A stretch of 64,000 nucleotides of DNA, from contig NC_030989.1 of assembly GCF_000149955.1 (NCBI RefSeq), positions 5,041,360-5,105,359 of the forward strand, in the 5' to 3' direction. The stretch is from Fusarium oxysporum f. sp. lycopersici 4287 (Eukaryota; Ascomycota; Sordariomycetes; Hypocreales; Nectriaceae). Below, piece after piece: positions 54,586-64,000 of the stretch. Under the pieces are notes generated by a model, which saw only the letters and a program-made list of their open reading frames with translations, had not been told where the DNA came from and ran no database searches. Each line of letters opens with the position of its first letter. The first letter of the stretch is position 1. A program made the translations under genes and the position numbers.

Positions 54586-54776
54586 AGATCACGCTAGATA
54601 GAGACCATCGCCAGTCATCTGAACGAAATGGGCGGATAATTCGTTCAATTACCTACCACCAGCTGACCTAACCTTCAATTCACAACTGGCTTGGCTCCGT
54701 CTAAGGCAAAGGCCAGCTCTATCGGGTTCCATTCGCGCCGATTAAACCTCGATCGTACTAGAGGGTGTCCCCTTTA

Positions 54777-55849
54777 TCAAGTTACTTTATCACTGGTGCC
54801 CGAAACAAATACAATGAGAACTGTAGCATAGCTGATACTCTATGTTAGTAAATTGCAATTACGCCAAGGCGTGACCACTCACGTTGTCCCAGCTACTACA
54901 AGTTCAGTCGTTTTCGCCCGCGTCAACCCGGATAATACTAAAAGGTACACGATAGTCGACAACATGACAATAAAAATACGAACCGCTGCTGTCGACACGA
55001 CGTTGCAAACAACAATTGGCAGTAGTAGAAGCAAAGTGACTAAGCATATTAATAGTCCTTTGGCAACACGGCTGACAAACGGACCGTTGTATATATGGAC
55101 GTTTGGGTCTGATGAAACATATCGGTTGCTCTGCTTTCATTAGTATGGACACATTGCATCAAGTGGACTTGCGCATACTTCTCGAAATTTGGGTAGAAAC
55201 TGTACAAGACGCTCTTCTATCCAACTCTCAAACCTCTTGACTGCGTTATCAAGCGTTGGGACTAACGAGACAAGGTCGCGATCGTGCTCGAGGTAAGATG
55301 TCTCATTCCCAGCCAGACACCCGTTCCCATCAACCCAGTTCCTAAGGCTTTGCACATCTCTTGATTCTGCATCGCTGAGAGTGAGCGCTAGATTGGTTTT
55401 ATCTATAAAGCTGTCTGTGATATCGTCAGCAGCGCATATGGGGATAGATAAGAAGGTAGCCATACCATAATCAACCAGTGCAGACTCTATCCTCGATAAG
55501 ACTGATAACCTTTCAGCATTTCTATCGATGCGGCTTTTTCCGAGAAAAATGGGTGCCATTTCCCGTTGATCTATCTGGTCGAGTTCGCTCTCTAGAATTG
55601 ATAGCTGGTCTTGTTTTAGTAGCAGCAGCCGTGCTCTGAGTCTCTTGAAGCGTCTAAAGATAAAAAAAGGGCTATGTGATGCGATAAGGGCTGTGAATCT
55701 CGGATAGCCTGGCCTGAAATCTTCAACTATCTAAGGGTCAGAACATCAAGCCCTTGTTGCTGAAGAGGCACTTTACTTTTCCCCGTTGTTGGAGGTTTCG
55801 CTGATTGCGCCGGAGTTGCCGAAAGAGGAAGAATGGGCTGGCCCGTCAT
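54777..55849 (-). CDS. DUF6594 membrane protein, five exons
   Basis: Exons 55777-55849, 55466-55726, 55179-55414, 54883-55130 and 54777-54831 join in frame (introns 48-51 bp) to 290 residues. The body matches fungal DUF6594: FRPGYPRFTALIASHSPFFI, a Arg/Leu-rich helix FKRLRARLLLLKQDQL, then QSLRNWVDGNGCL and a coiled RFESWIEERLVQFLPKF helix. Three membrane helices close the protein (LLICLVTLLLLLPIVV, VRIFIVMLSTIVYLLVLS, and a final YATVLIVFVSG across the last splice), as in the family. The second intron is a multiple of three without a stop, so unspliced transcripts would also be in frame. Role unknown. It is divergent from the 85-aa protein gene, 234 bp apart, next to the caspase-like gene. 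Confidence 0.85.
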
Positions 55850-56083
55850 GATGTCGTCAAGGTGGGATTTAATTCATGCAGGACTTTAGGACCTGACAAG
55901 CCACGTTCAGGGAAATGCCAGTTACTTTAATCTTTGAGCAGGCTCCTGAGGTATCCAATGAAGTGCCCCCACGTGCACATGCAAGTCGAGGCCCAGGCGG
56001 GCAATATACATAAGTTAAATACCCGCTGTTATTTCGTTAATTCATTTTTCCCTTTCTCGCAATTCCACTAGCGTCTATCCAAA
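55850..56083. promoter_or_regulatory. Bidirectional promoter between DUF6594 gene and 85-aa protein gene
   Basis: 234 bp separate the two divergent starts. Pyrimidine-rich sequence precedes the plus-strand ATG. No clear TATA box. Joint expression is inferred from the short spacing. Confidence 0.45.
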
Positions 56084-56452
56084 ATGTCTGATGACCAGCA
56101 GTAAGTGGTTGAAACTGTGGACTTGTAAGTAAGCTAATGCTCGTCACTCCCAGAAAGAATGGATCGCCTGAGTACACCCCAGGCGGCAAGCGACCATTCG
56201 TCTCTACATATGATAATGTATGTAATAGTTGTCACTTGGCTAGCTGAAACTCTTGTACTAAATCAGGCTTTGCAGGCACCAAGTCTCAAAGTCGGAGATA
56301 GCGTCTACTTGCTGAACACGGATGGATCCAGAGAGGGCCCGTATCTTGTTGCGACAGCCCCAGTTTCTGGACAATGCACGCTTTGTTATACCAATGGGAG
56401 CCCATTCAGAAACAATGCAGGCATTGATGTGGATGAGCTGGAGGCCTGTTGA
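56084..56452 (+). CDS. Small SH3-fold-like protein (85 aa), three exons
   Basis: Exons 56084-56100, 56154-56217 and 56276-56452 (introns 53 and 58 bp; phases 2 and 0) give 85 residues. The first exon is only MSDDQ plus two bases; the second encodes a Gly/Pro-rich stretch (SPEYTPGGKRPF); the third is a compact beta-rich unit, LKVGDSVYLLNTDGSREGPYLV followed by CTLC and a DVDELEAC end. The KVGDxVY...GPYxV pattern is that of small SH3/Tudor-like barrels found as stand-alone fungal proteins of unknown role. An alternative third-exon acceptor at 56266 would add three residues. It lies 270 bp upstream of, and on the same strand as, the caspase-like gene. Confidence 0.65.
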
Positions 56453-56721
56453 AGGCCCCGCCGGATAAGCAATAATGAGGGGGCATTGCTGGGGCACATA
56501 ATTCCTCACATCATTTTGGTGGCTTTTTTCAGGCAGAAATGCATTTGGGGCAGTGTAAGGCAGCCAGAAGGCAAAGTGCATTGAAACAACAATGCATATG
56601 CACAAGAGTCGCCATGGTGAGACCAATCACATACATATTCTGCATTACCCCTCACGATAAGAATTACGATAAGTCAGGCCCCGTGAATAACGTCCAAATC
56701 AAGTTCAAGACCATCTAAACA

Positions 56722-58707
56722 ATGGCCGAAAAGCAGTCTGTTTCGCCAAAGCATCATGCTATCCTAATCGGCATCGACGCTTATCCTGACAAATACAAGT
56801 CATCGCTGAAGGGCTGTGTACGAGACACGCAACAAATCAGATCATTACTCGAACAGCAACCATTTCACATCAACATCCAGACCTTGACGGCCACGCAAAG
56901 CTCTGATAGTAGCATCGCGGGGCCAGTTGAAGATTCTGCTGCGTTACCAACCTATGACAACGTAATCAAGGCCTTCAGAGATCTGACCTGTGCGGCTCAA
57001 TCTGGAGATTACATCTACATCCACTACTCTGGACATGGCACCCGCATCGCTCCCACCGCCAAGGCATTCTCCAACCAGCACACCGGAGACTTGGCTCTAG
57101 CGCTTCTGGGTGGTGAAAATGGAGACGAAGTAAGGCCCCTTGGAGGGTACAAGTTAGCAGTTGCTCTGAATGCAATGGTGGTGAAAGGACTGGTTGTCAC
57201 TCTAGTTCTCGACTGTTGTTTCGCAGCAAGTATTTATCGCCTGGATCGTACTGATATTCGATTCATTCGAATTGATCCGGAACTTGCATCTGCATACTTC
57301 GCCGACAAGAGTTTGGCAGAGCAGGATGCGGAAACACCTGACTCAGACTACCGCGATGCATCTATGCTGCCAAGCTGGCTAATTAACCCGAATGGTTATG
57401 CACTTCTTGCAGCTTGTGGTCCTCATGAAGAGGCTGGCGAGATAATCCATAAAGGAGAATCCCATGGCGCCTTATCCCATTTTCTGAACCTGAGTCTAAG
57501 AGATGGCGGGTTGAATCGCAAACATAAAAACATCTTCTACCGTCTCAGCTCCAAATTTCGTGGTCACTCGATTCAGCAAAACCCTGCATTGTATGGAAAC
57601 AAAGATCAGGGATTCTTTGGTGAGAACAATTTTACGAACTCACGATCGATGGTGCTCGTTGTGAGAAATGGTCAGCATTTTGCATTGCAGGCGGGTCAGG
57701 CTCATGGTGTATCTGATGGCGATGAGTTCGTCCTGTATCCTTCCAGCGTCCTTGAGAACAACGAGGCTTTTCACACTAATCTTATCAAAACAACGGTTGC
57801 AAGAGCTGGTCCTTTAACCAGCTTGTTAAACCTGGACGAATCGACCGCTGTGAAAACTGAGGATGACTGGGTTGCTGAACCACAAACGAGGCGAGCTCTT
57901 GGCAAGTTCCCGGTGTCTTTCAGTGACAGCATATCTACTCAAGATATCTGGCTAGAAGCACTGAGAAGATACGGGATGAGCCATGCTGAAGAAAATGGCT
58001 CGACGTCCTGTTTTCACGTCGACGCTATCCACGACGAGTACAAGCTTCTGACTCCAAATGGTGAAGAAGTGACGAACCTCCCCCCATTACCGCAAAACAC
58101 AACAACCGCAGATGATGTCGCTGCAGTCTTGGAGCATTTAGCTCGATACGAACTTGTCAAGAACCTTTCGAATCCCTTCGTAGAAGAAGACTTTCGAACA
58201 TCGTTCGACATCAATATTGTACGGGCGGGGGATCACTTCGGCCCAGACACTCTCGTCAACGTTGAACAAGATGCAGGCAAGGCATCTATGTTCGAGCTGA
58301 ATCTTCAGAACCACGGAACCCAAGATTTGTACCTGTACATCCTTGACCTTGGCCCCCTTTGGCAGATTGAGGATATATATTGCGGCAGCTACGCAGTGGT
58401 TCCTCCATACAACAAGAATGAGAGGTTCATGACTGGTCATTTTACAAAGAAGTTCAGAACCATGGTACCTGATGAGTTGAGACAGCAGGGCATTGAAGAG
58501 TGTAGTGATACTCTCAAAGTGCTGGTAACTTCCCAGCCGACATCTTTTGATCTGCTGGAGCTTCCCAAGATTGGTCATGTTCTCAAGAAGAGATCACCAT
58601 CCGATAATGATAGATCTGGAGGCAGTTCTGTTGAGCAGTGGATCGCCTTTAGCTTTCCACTAAGAACTTCTCTGGCAGCAGAACTAAGAGCCACGAAGAC
58701 AGGTTAA
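56722..58707 (+). CDS. Caspase-like (peptidase C14) protein with long C-terminal domain
   Basis: An intronless protein of 661 residues. Residues 10-300 form a C14 caspase fold: AILIGIDAYP at the first strand, LKGCVRDTQQI, catalytic His105 in YIHYSGHGTRI, and LVLDCCFAAS with Cys165-Cys166 at the nucleophile strand, Cys166 being in the usual DxC position. The typical CHSG is replaced by CFAA, a departure worth noting. NPNGYALLAACGPHEEAGE follows, as in fungal C14 proteins. The remaining 350 residues are a beta-rich domain with DLYLYILDLGPLW near 545, seen in fungal caspase-like proteins that lack a metacaspase prodomain. Expected role: Cys protease in regulated cell death or self-recognition; whether it is active is not shown. 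It follows the 85-aa gene on the same strand. Confidence 0.9.
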   Translation: MAEKQSVSPKHHAILIGIDAYPDKYKSSLKGCVRDTQQIRSLLEQQPFHINIQTLTATQSSDSSIAGPVEDSAALPTYDNVIKAFRDLTCAAQSGDYIYIHYSGHGTRIAPTAKAFSNQHTGDLALALLGGENGDEVRPLGGYKLAVALNAMVVKGLVVTLVLDCCFAASIYRLDRTDIRFIRIDPELASAYFADKSLAEQDAETPDSDYRDASMLPSWLINPNGYALLAACGPHEEAGEIIHKGESHGALSHFLNLSLRDGGLNRKHKNIFYRLSSKFRGHSIQQNPALYGNKDQGFFGENNFTNSRSMVLVVRNGQHFALQAGQAHGVSDGDEFVLYPSSVLENNEAFHTNLIKTTVARAGPLTSLLNLDESTAVKTEDDWVAEPQTRRALGKFPVSFSDSISTQDIWLEALRRYGMSHAEENGSTSCFHVDAIHDEYKLLTPNGEEVTNLPPLPQNTTTADDVAAVLEHLARYELVKNLSNPFVEEDFRTSFDINIVRAGDHFGPDTLVNVEQDAGKASMFELNLQNHGTQDLYLYILDLGPLWQIEDIYCGSYAVVPPYNKNERFMTGHFTKKFRTMVPDELRQQGIEECSDTLKVLVTSQPTSFDLLELPKIGHVLKKRSPSDNDRSGGSSVEQWIAFSFPLRTSLAAELRATKTG

Positions 58708-58771
58708 AAATCTAAATAGATTGCAGTTCTTAAATCGTCATATTGATGTCAAACTATTTGTTCCTTTTTTT

Positions 58772-58773
<2 letters not shown>

Positions 58774-58802
<29 letters not shown>
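58774..58802. repeat. Poly-T tract, 29 bp
   Basis: A 29-bp T run (with a further T-rich stretch just before) directly between the 3' ends of the caspase-like gene and the minus-strand glycosyltransferase relic. Confidence 0.9.
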
Positions 58803-58828
58803 GAGAGTGTATCCATTGCTCCGAGTGT

Positions 58829-59397
58829 CTAGTTACACTCCCAATTCTCAAGTCTATCCAACAACCAACCACTGGTAATTATGAGTCTTGTCTTTCTCTG
58901 AAACATACCAGGTGCAAATCCAGACCCCATAATCAGCTTGTTGTCCATACGACATAAGTCATCGTAATAGCTCCATTGCATACACTCGTCCTAGGACTCA
59001 CAAACCGCTTCGCCCGCATCCACAGACTTACAGGCGTTGATCCACAAGCTGCGATTGTACTTGGACTGCGGAGCCAGAGGCAAATTCGCGTTGGCAGAAA
59101 TGGTATCGAAGAGGCTGGACAGATTGTCCCACCATTCGCGTCTGCTGTCGAAATCTGGAGCAATCATCCTTTCGAAGAAGTTGCCGTGGAGCATGGGCCT
59201 CTGGGTTGGTATCAGCTCAATAAGCTTCCATCTACGTTCACGTGTTGTAGGAGTCTAACTGACGTTGAAGTCCCAACTCTTTTCCAGTTCGTAGTATCTC
59301 GCTATATCCCCGCTGTGCGCCTTGTGCCACGACAAAAGAGGTGTGCGCCAGATCTCACTCCTGAAACCGAAATTCCAGTGCACCTCTCCATTGAACC
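58829..59397 (-). pseudogene. Fungal glycosyltransferase (GT31/Fringe-like) C-terminal relic
   Basis: The minus strand carries the tail of a fungal GT31-type protein. A block near 59270-59397 reads NFGFRSEIWRTPLLSWHKAH and ARYYELEKSW; after frame breaks, 58991-59194 reads FFERMIAPDFDSRREWWDNL; then, past a TAG at 58991-58993 placed where Trp is expected, DECMQWSYYDDLCRMDNKL and SGWLLDRLENWECN to the stop at 58829. The Cys-rich CxQW...YDDLC end with MSQRKT-like residues is characteristic of these secretory-pathway glycosyltransferases. The catalytic N-terminal two thirds are absent, so this is a truncated, multiply damaged copy. Confidence 0.6.
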
Positions 59398-59630
59398 CCC
59401 AAAATTGAAGAGCACTACCTTAAAAAGACCCTGCGATATTAATGGTACTCAGAGCAACCAATCGCGAAACACTCCTACGGTATTATGAGACGAAACTCAA
59501 GCGACGTGTAACCTACCACAGATCGCCGCTTTTAAGGCTGCCGACGATCCGTCTAAATGCTAGCTTCCGCTTCCGTCACCGCTGTTACGACCAGAGCTCC
59601 TCGATAATTGAGGGATAGGACTATTTTGCC
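59398..59630. other. Spacer
   Basis: 233 bp of 3' flank for the minus-strand NmrA-like gene; nothing else seen. Confidence 0.3.
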
Positions 59631-60576
59631 CTAGGAGAGAACTTCTTTAACAGCTTGCTCTAAGTCGTCCTTCTCAAGTCCTAACTTCTCGTCCCATAAT
59701 CCCCATGGTCTTGAATCCCCCAGAGCCTGTTTGCCAAGCGCCGCACCCCCAACAAGATCCGTGGCACCCATCAAGTCTCCCTCAGCTATTCGCTGATTGC
59801 CTTGAGCGATCAGGTCCTCGGATGTGATATGCTTCACTGTCCATTTCTGGCCGTCAACTTTCTCCACTACGTCGAGAATATCTTTCTGACTTATATGGAA
59901 AGATGATATATAGACGTATTGGTTCTTAGTCGCATCAGCGTGTTCTAGCATTGCAAGGGTTGCCTTCGCGATTGTCGGTAGGATCGTAGCTGTGAAGACG
60001 GCAGTTCCACCGTCGATGAGTGTCACCGATTTGGACTTGATGTCGAAGCCGAATAGCCCAATACTCATAGCCCAGTCAAAGAAAGCGCCCGGAATAAGAG
60101 CGGACCAAGAGATCTGAGACTCTTTAGATCGCAGATAGTCAACCGTAGCCACCTTGGGCGGTAAGGCAGGATGCAGAGCGGTGAACTTTTCATCGCGCGA
60201 GGGAGGCCCAAATTCGCTAGGCAAGAATCTCTTCACGCCCGCAGCTATGGCCGCATCGACCAGGTTCTGTTGGCCACCTGTCGCGAAGACGGCAACCATG
60301 CTAATTACTACATCCTGGCCTTCCATCGCAGATTTGAGTTCGTTGATATCGGAATAATCCGCCCTGATGATAGGCACACCTTCGGGGAAGATTGACTTCG
60401 ATTCCTTGCGGGTCAGGATGGTGACATTGTACGTAGAATCCAAGAACAATTTTAAAACATGGGCACCCAGGTTTCCGCTCGCCTTCGAACAAACATTGAT
60501 TAGTAGACTGATTGGAGAATCATAACGAGAGGAGACATACGCCAATTAGTAGAACATTTTCAAAAGAGGACCTCAT
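59631..60576 (-). CDS. NmrA-like / isoflavone-reductase-like oxidoreductase
   Basis: A short first exon (60541-60576, 12 codons) joins 59631-60482 across a 58-bp intron (GTATGT...CGAAG, phase 0), giving 295 residues. Splicing restores the nucleotide-binding motif VLLIGASGNLGAHVLK, which supports the model over the unspliced frame from 60545 that lacks it. A following RKESKS segment fits NADPH 2'-phosphate binding; VKRFLPSEFGPPS and the downstream Lys in KVATVDYL place it with isoflavone-reductase-like/NmrA proteins of fungi. Length is typical. It could be a reductase on a small aromatic or an NADPH-sensing regulator. It is a second, distant relative of the NmrA-like protein at 6932. Confidence 0.88.
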
Positions 60577-61894
60577 TTTCAAACCAATCAAGTGGTTGAG
60601 TTAATGGCAATCGAAGGATTAGTGAAGTGTAGGGAGCATCTAAAGAACACGGATTGAACAAATATGGCGCAACAATTTGCACTATGTAGTTCACTCATCC
60701 CCGTACACAGAAGTAGCGAGGTCGGCGAAGCCTCAGCAGGATTTTCAGATTAGTATACATGCTTACATAGCATTTCATACTAAGCGATGATCCTCGGCTT
60801 GACGAGTTGCCGGGGAACAGTGTGTGGATTAATTATGCAATTTGTCCGTAGTCTGTTTGCATTACGGAGTACTGAGTCGGAACTAGTTTCCATGATGTCC
60901 GAATTCACAAGTTAGTTGTCTGAATACCCAGAGCTTAAAAATCGTATTATGCTGGTCAAAAAATGTCAGGTCAAAATTCCGTTACAAGCGTAAAGATTAG
61001 TATTTGTCCAGTAACCACAATTACTATGAAGCCACTGTTCTGCTTTGAAATCGCTTGAGACGCTCTGTTCTCTGGACTTCTTCGATTGGCCTGGATATGG
61101 TGTTTCAGAATTTGGCCAACGAATCTAACTCTTTGCTGCTATCGTGGTTGGTTTATGGTAGGGACGGTTGGTAGCTTCATGGCTTTTATTGCGAGCAAAC
61201 TGTGAGAACTAAGGAGCCAGGATGACAGTAGCGTAAGAGTAAAGACAGATGGCCAGAAGCTTCGCATAAGTCGCATCGCACCTCCGATGTATGATTTCTC
61301 TTGGTTCCAGTAGTCGGGCAAATTGTTCAATAACAAAAGGCTTTCTTTCATTTTCACTTTGCGTACGGCGAATGCGATGAGTTCGAGTGTGATCAGCCAA
61401 AGGTCCTAGCATCTTTTACGGATTAGTTGCCCCACTTCTTTCAAAGTTCAAAGTTTCCTTAGCTTAGTTAACTGGCTAAATCTTAAACAGCGATTGATTA
61501 ATAACCAGGCCGTCTTGTTAGCAGCTTCGGACATCTCGATTAATTAAAGTCGGGATTTTTAAGTAAAAAGACAAAACAACTTGTTCACCGCGGGTATGGG
61601 GCTGATAAATCCTTCCATTCTCTCAGCACAAAGCCAAGGATCTGATCACAATATTTGCTGCCACGTTGTTGCGCCGGATATTTTTTATTTACCGATTGCT
61701 AAATTATCCCCCGAGCAATTCTTTCTATTAATAAGCTGTTAGTTATACATTGAATCATTAACAATAATTTTATCAAGGCCTTATCTGCCAGTGCCGGATG
61801 TGCTAGCTATCATACATGTTTAAGGTGGCCCTCAGCTACCATTCTTATTTCACCCACGCTCAATCATTTTTACAATCCTAGAGACAACTATTCA
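60577..61894. other. 1.3 kb divergent spacer
   Basis: Between two divergent genes. No supported gene; short frames at 61139-61412 are unrecognised. AT-rich patches near 61480-61560 and 61680-61780. Confidence 0.4.
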
Positions 61895-63356
61895 ATGCAG
61901 GCCCCTGTCCTAAACTTCAGATTAAAGCATAAAGTACTATTTCTGCTTACCTTGTTTGTCATGTTACCTTCAATTACAGCTGTATGTCTTGTCGCAAGCC
62001 TGTGCCCCTTCTGACGCAGTTGCTTTGTTGCTTTTTAAGTGGACTAACAGTATCACTAGAGTCATTTCAAGCGCAATCCGAATGTCGATACGGTAAGGAT
62101 GACTTGTTCCCCGTTCGTGGCAGTCTCTTTTTTTATTGGTTCTAACTGCTTCAGTCTGATATTCGCAACACGACGTACGTCAATTTCGTCAGAAGTGTAA
62201 CAATTCCTTCTGGCACGACCTACCGATATGTTTTTGCCCCGCCATCGGACACCACAAAACCATACCTCTTGTTTATCCATGGGTTTCCAGAAACCTCATA
62301 CGAATGGAGTCATCAAATCACATATTTTACCGAACAGGGCTACGGGGTAATTGTGCCCGACCTTTTGGGCTGTGGAGGAACCGACACTCGAAGAGCTTTG
62401 ACTCTCTATGGCTTCAAGAACATGGCAGCAGATGTTGGCCAGATTCTCGACTGCGAAGGCGTGGAGAAGGTCATCGGCGTTTCGCACGATCTGTGAGTTA
62501 TCCTGCAACGTATCGTTCTAGGGGCTGACAGAATATACAGTGGATCACCATTGTTGTCACGCTTCGTAATCAACCAACCTTCTCGATTTACAGCAGTCGC
62601 ATTTTTGGGCAACGGTTATTTCCCACCCGCGGCACGAGTTGATGCGGCAGGAGTCGATTTTATCAACAAAGCAGCACTTGCTCGCTTTGGGTATGAAACC
62701 GTTGGCTTCTGGTCATTTAATAACGAAGAAAACGCGGCGAAGGTTTTTGATGAACATGTGAGCAGGACAATATTATCTACTTATAGTGCTAAAGAATTAT
62801 AGCTGGAGTCATTCAGTACTCTTTCTTTTACTCGAAATACATCTCTTTGGATCGATCATCTTGCACCGACGGGCGCTATCCGCCAGTGGCTCATGCAAGA
62901 CAAGATGGCAACAGACATCTTCGTCAGTCGAGCCAGAATGGAGCAATGGAAAACTATCATTAGGGAGAATGGAGGAATGGACGGGCCGTTGCGATGGTAC
63001 AAAGCTATGATTGCAGGTGTTAACAACCCTACCGAAGAAGGTAAGTCAAGATAACGTCCCCCTACCCAGAAGAACACAACCTAATATGAATGCTAGAATT
63101 AAAAGGTCCAGGTACTATCTCGCTACCAGTCCTTCTGGTCTTGGCAGAGAGAGATCCGGTGGCCATCCCATCGGTCCAGTTGAGTGATACAGTACCTAAC
63201 GCACCTAATCTCCGAGTTCGCTCAGTTAGTGCAGGTCACTTCTTACAGCTCGAGGCCCCTTATGAAATTAACAGGCACCTTGAACTATTCTTTCAGGATG
63301 TTTCAAAGATTCCTATGTCTAAATCTGACTCTATTGCTGTTAGTTTTGCGTATTAA
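61895..63356 (+). CDS. Secreted epoxide-hydrolase-like alpha/beta hydrolase, six exons
   Basis: Exons 61895-61981, 62060-62092, 62155-62492, 62541-62757, 62803-63040 and 63097-63356 join in frame through GT-AG introns of 45-78 bp to 390 residues. The first exon encodes a signal peptide (LKHKVLFLLTLFVMLPSITA). The hydrolase motifs follow: oxyanion HGFPET at 82-87, LLGCGGTD, nucleophile Asp152 in GVSHDLGSPLLS, acid Asp324 in LAERDP and base His352 in SAGHFLQLE. An Asp nucleophile after SH, as in sHDxGS, is the mark of soluble epoxide hydrolases and haloalkane dehalogenases; cap-domain tyrosines that would confirm epoxide chemistry cannot be placed with certainty. Secretion suggests action on an external epoxide or a detoxification role. 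The 11-codon second exon is supported by frame only. Confidence 0.85.
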
Positions 63357-63673
63357 TAATAAATTAGTACACCTATTGAGACTACTATGAGTACTTGATA
63401 TTAAGTACCTTAATTTAGTGAGAGGCTTTACTTTAAGGACTATTATAAAGTAAGATTAAGTAGCTAAATATTTAATATTACCTAAAGTAGATTTTTAGTT
63501 TTTATTTTTAAGGTAGAGTTAGTTAATACTATAATAATATATATAGGAATAAATTAATAGAGAAAAATAAGTAAGGTAAATAGTAAATAGAGCCAATTTT
63601 ATAGCTTGGGAAATTATAGGTCTAGAGATAGTAAATACAATTAACAAGGGGGAAATAAGAAAGGCATTAATAA
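63357..63673. repeat. AT-rich island
   Basis: About 300 bp of TA-rich words with AG/CT steps directly after the hydrolase stop, like the islands at 9827 and 22440; probably RIP-altered repeat. Confidence 0.5.
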
Positions 63674-64000
63674 ACATATAAAAGTCTAAGTATCTCTAGT
63701 ATAAACCGGGAGATTGACGAAGACGAAAGCAACAACATAGTGATTCGGCAGTGCATGAATCCTGCACGAGTTATACTTGATAAACAGGGCTGCTTGATTG
63801 ACGACCCAGAAGGTGTGGAGGCATTTATGTCTTGTTCAACAGCACATGCACAAGAAGGGAATAATGGTTACTACTTTTATCTTCTCTCTTGCTATTGCGG
63901 AGATGCTCGGCATTTGAGTTCATGTGGTCGTCAGATTCTGATACGATGGTGCTGGAAAAGAACCCTTAAGAGGACCATCAGCAACATTGCGGGAGATCCT
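63674..64000 (+). CDS. Unidentified cysteine-rich open frame running off the right edge
   Basis: A plus-strand frame is open from just after a TAA at 63671 to the last base, 109 codons, and normal in composition from about 63705 where the AT-rich DNA ends. It contains scattered cysteines (QCMNPAR, KQGCLIDD, SCSTAHA, LLSCYCGDA, SSCGRQI). An acceptor-like CTAG at 63699 could mark an exon start. No family is recognised and no start can be placed; it could also be a fragment of a decayed element next to the AT-rich island. Confidence 0.35.

Noticed and set aside
22986..58707. A biosynthetic gene cluster centred on the hydrolases, NmrA-like proteins and regulators
   Set aside because: No polyketide synthase, peptide synthetase, terpene cyclase or P450 is present, so a secondary-metabolite cluster cannot be supported within this window.
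58976..59488. 170-codon plus-strand frame
   Set aside because: It is the antisense of the glycosyltransferase relic, which shows clear family sequence on the minus strand.

Overview
The window reads as nuclear DNA of a filamentous ascomycete (Pezizomycotina, most likely a Fusarium-like sordariomycete; the order is inference). Supporting signs are short 43-70 bp GT-AG introns, fungal-only families (Zn2Cys6 regulators, HET, Clr5, DUF6594, Ayg1-like hydrolase), gene spacing of 1-3 kb, and AT-rich islands and decayed genes of the kind left by repeat-induced point mutation (RIP). No tRNA, rRNA or CRISPR gene is convincing.

Layout. 1-5 kb: a partial proline-rich gene, then a 4.6 kb gene desert. 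5-13 kb: a Zn2Cys6 regulator facing an NmrA-like protein, a decayed DJ-1/PfpI gene, an AT-rich island and a bZIP factor. 15-22 kb: a hAT transposase relic, then a divergent pair (fluoroacetate-dehalogenase-like hydrolase and Ayg1-like hydrolase), an unidentified broken ORF and a dead cupin gene. 23-33 kb: a HET protein, a damaged C2H2 zinc-finger gene, a Clr5 protein, a tiny two-helix membrane protein, a nitroreductase fragment and a Zn2Cys6 regulator with an abnormal zinc cluster. 33-38 kb: a divergent Gfo/Idh/MocA dehydrogenase and inositol-type transporter, then a secreted cysteine-rich protein. 40-48 kb: a TPR-CHAT protease, an ankyrin relic, a helix-hairpin-helix protein and a seven-helix membrane protein. 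50-59 kb: a broken membrane-protein gene, a secreted protein, a DUF6594 membrane protein divergent from an 85-aa protein, a caspase-like protein and a glycosyltransferase relic. 59-64 kb: an isoflavone-reductase/NmrA-like protein, a secreted epoxide-hydrolase-like enzyme, an AT-rich tail and an open frame running off the end.

Two themes stand out. (1) Several families tied to fungal self/non-self recognition and regulated cell death lie within about 36 kb: HET, ankyrin relic, TPR-CHAT and caspase-like, with a small protein and a membrane protein clustered beside the caspase. (2) At least eight genes are inactivated or damaged, and four of them carry a stop where tryptophan is expected (TGG to TAG), pointing to G:C to A:T mutation. 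Together these mark an accessory, fast-evolving region rather than conserved core chromosome. Gene models were spliced by eye from consensus splice sites and frame continuity; family names come from motif recognition, not from a database search.
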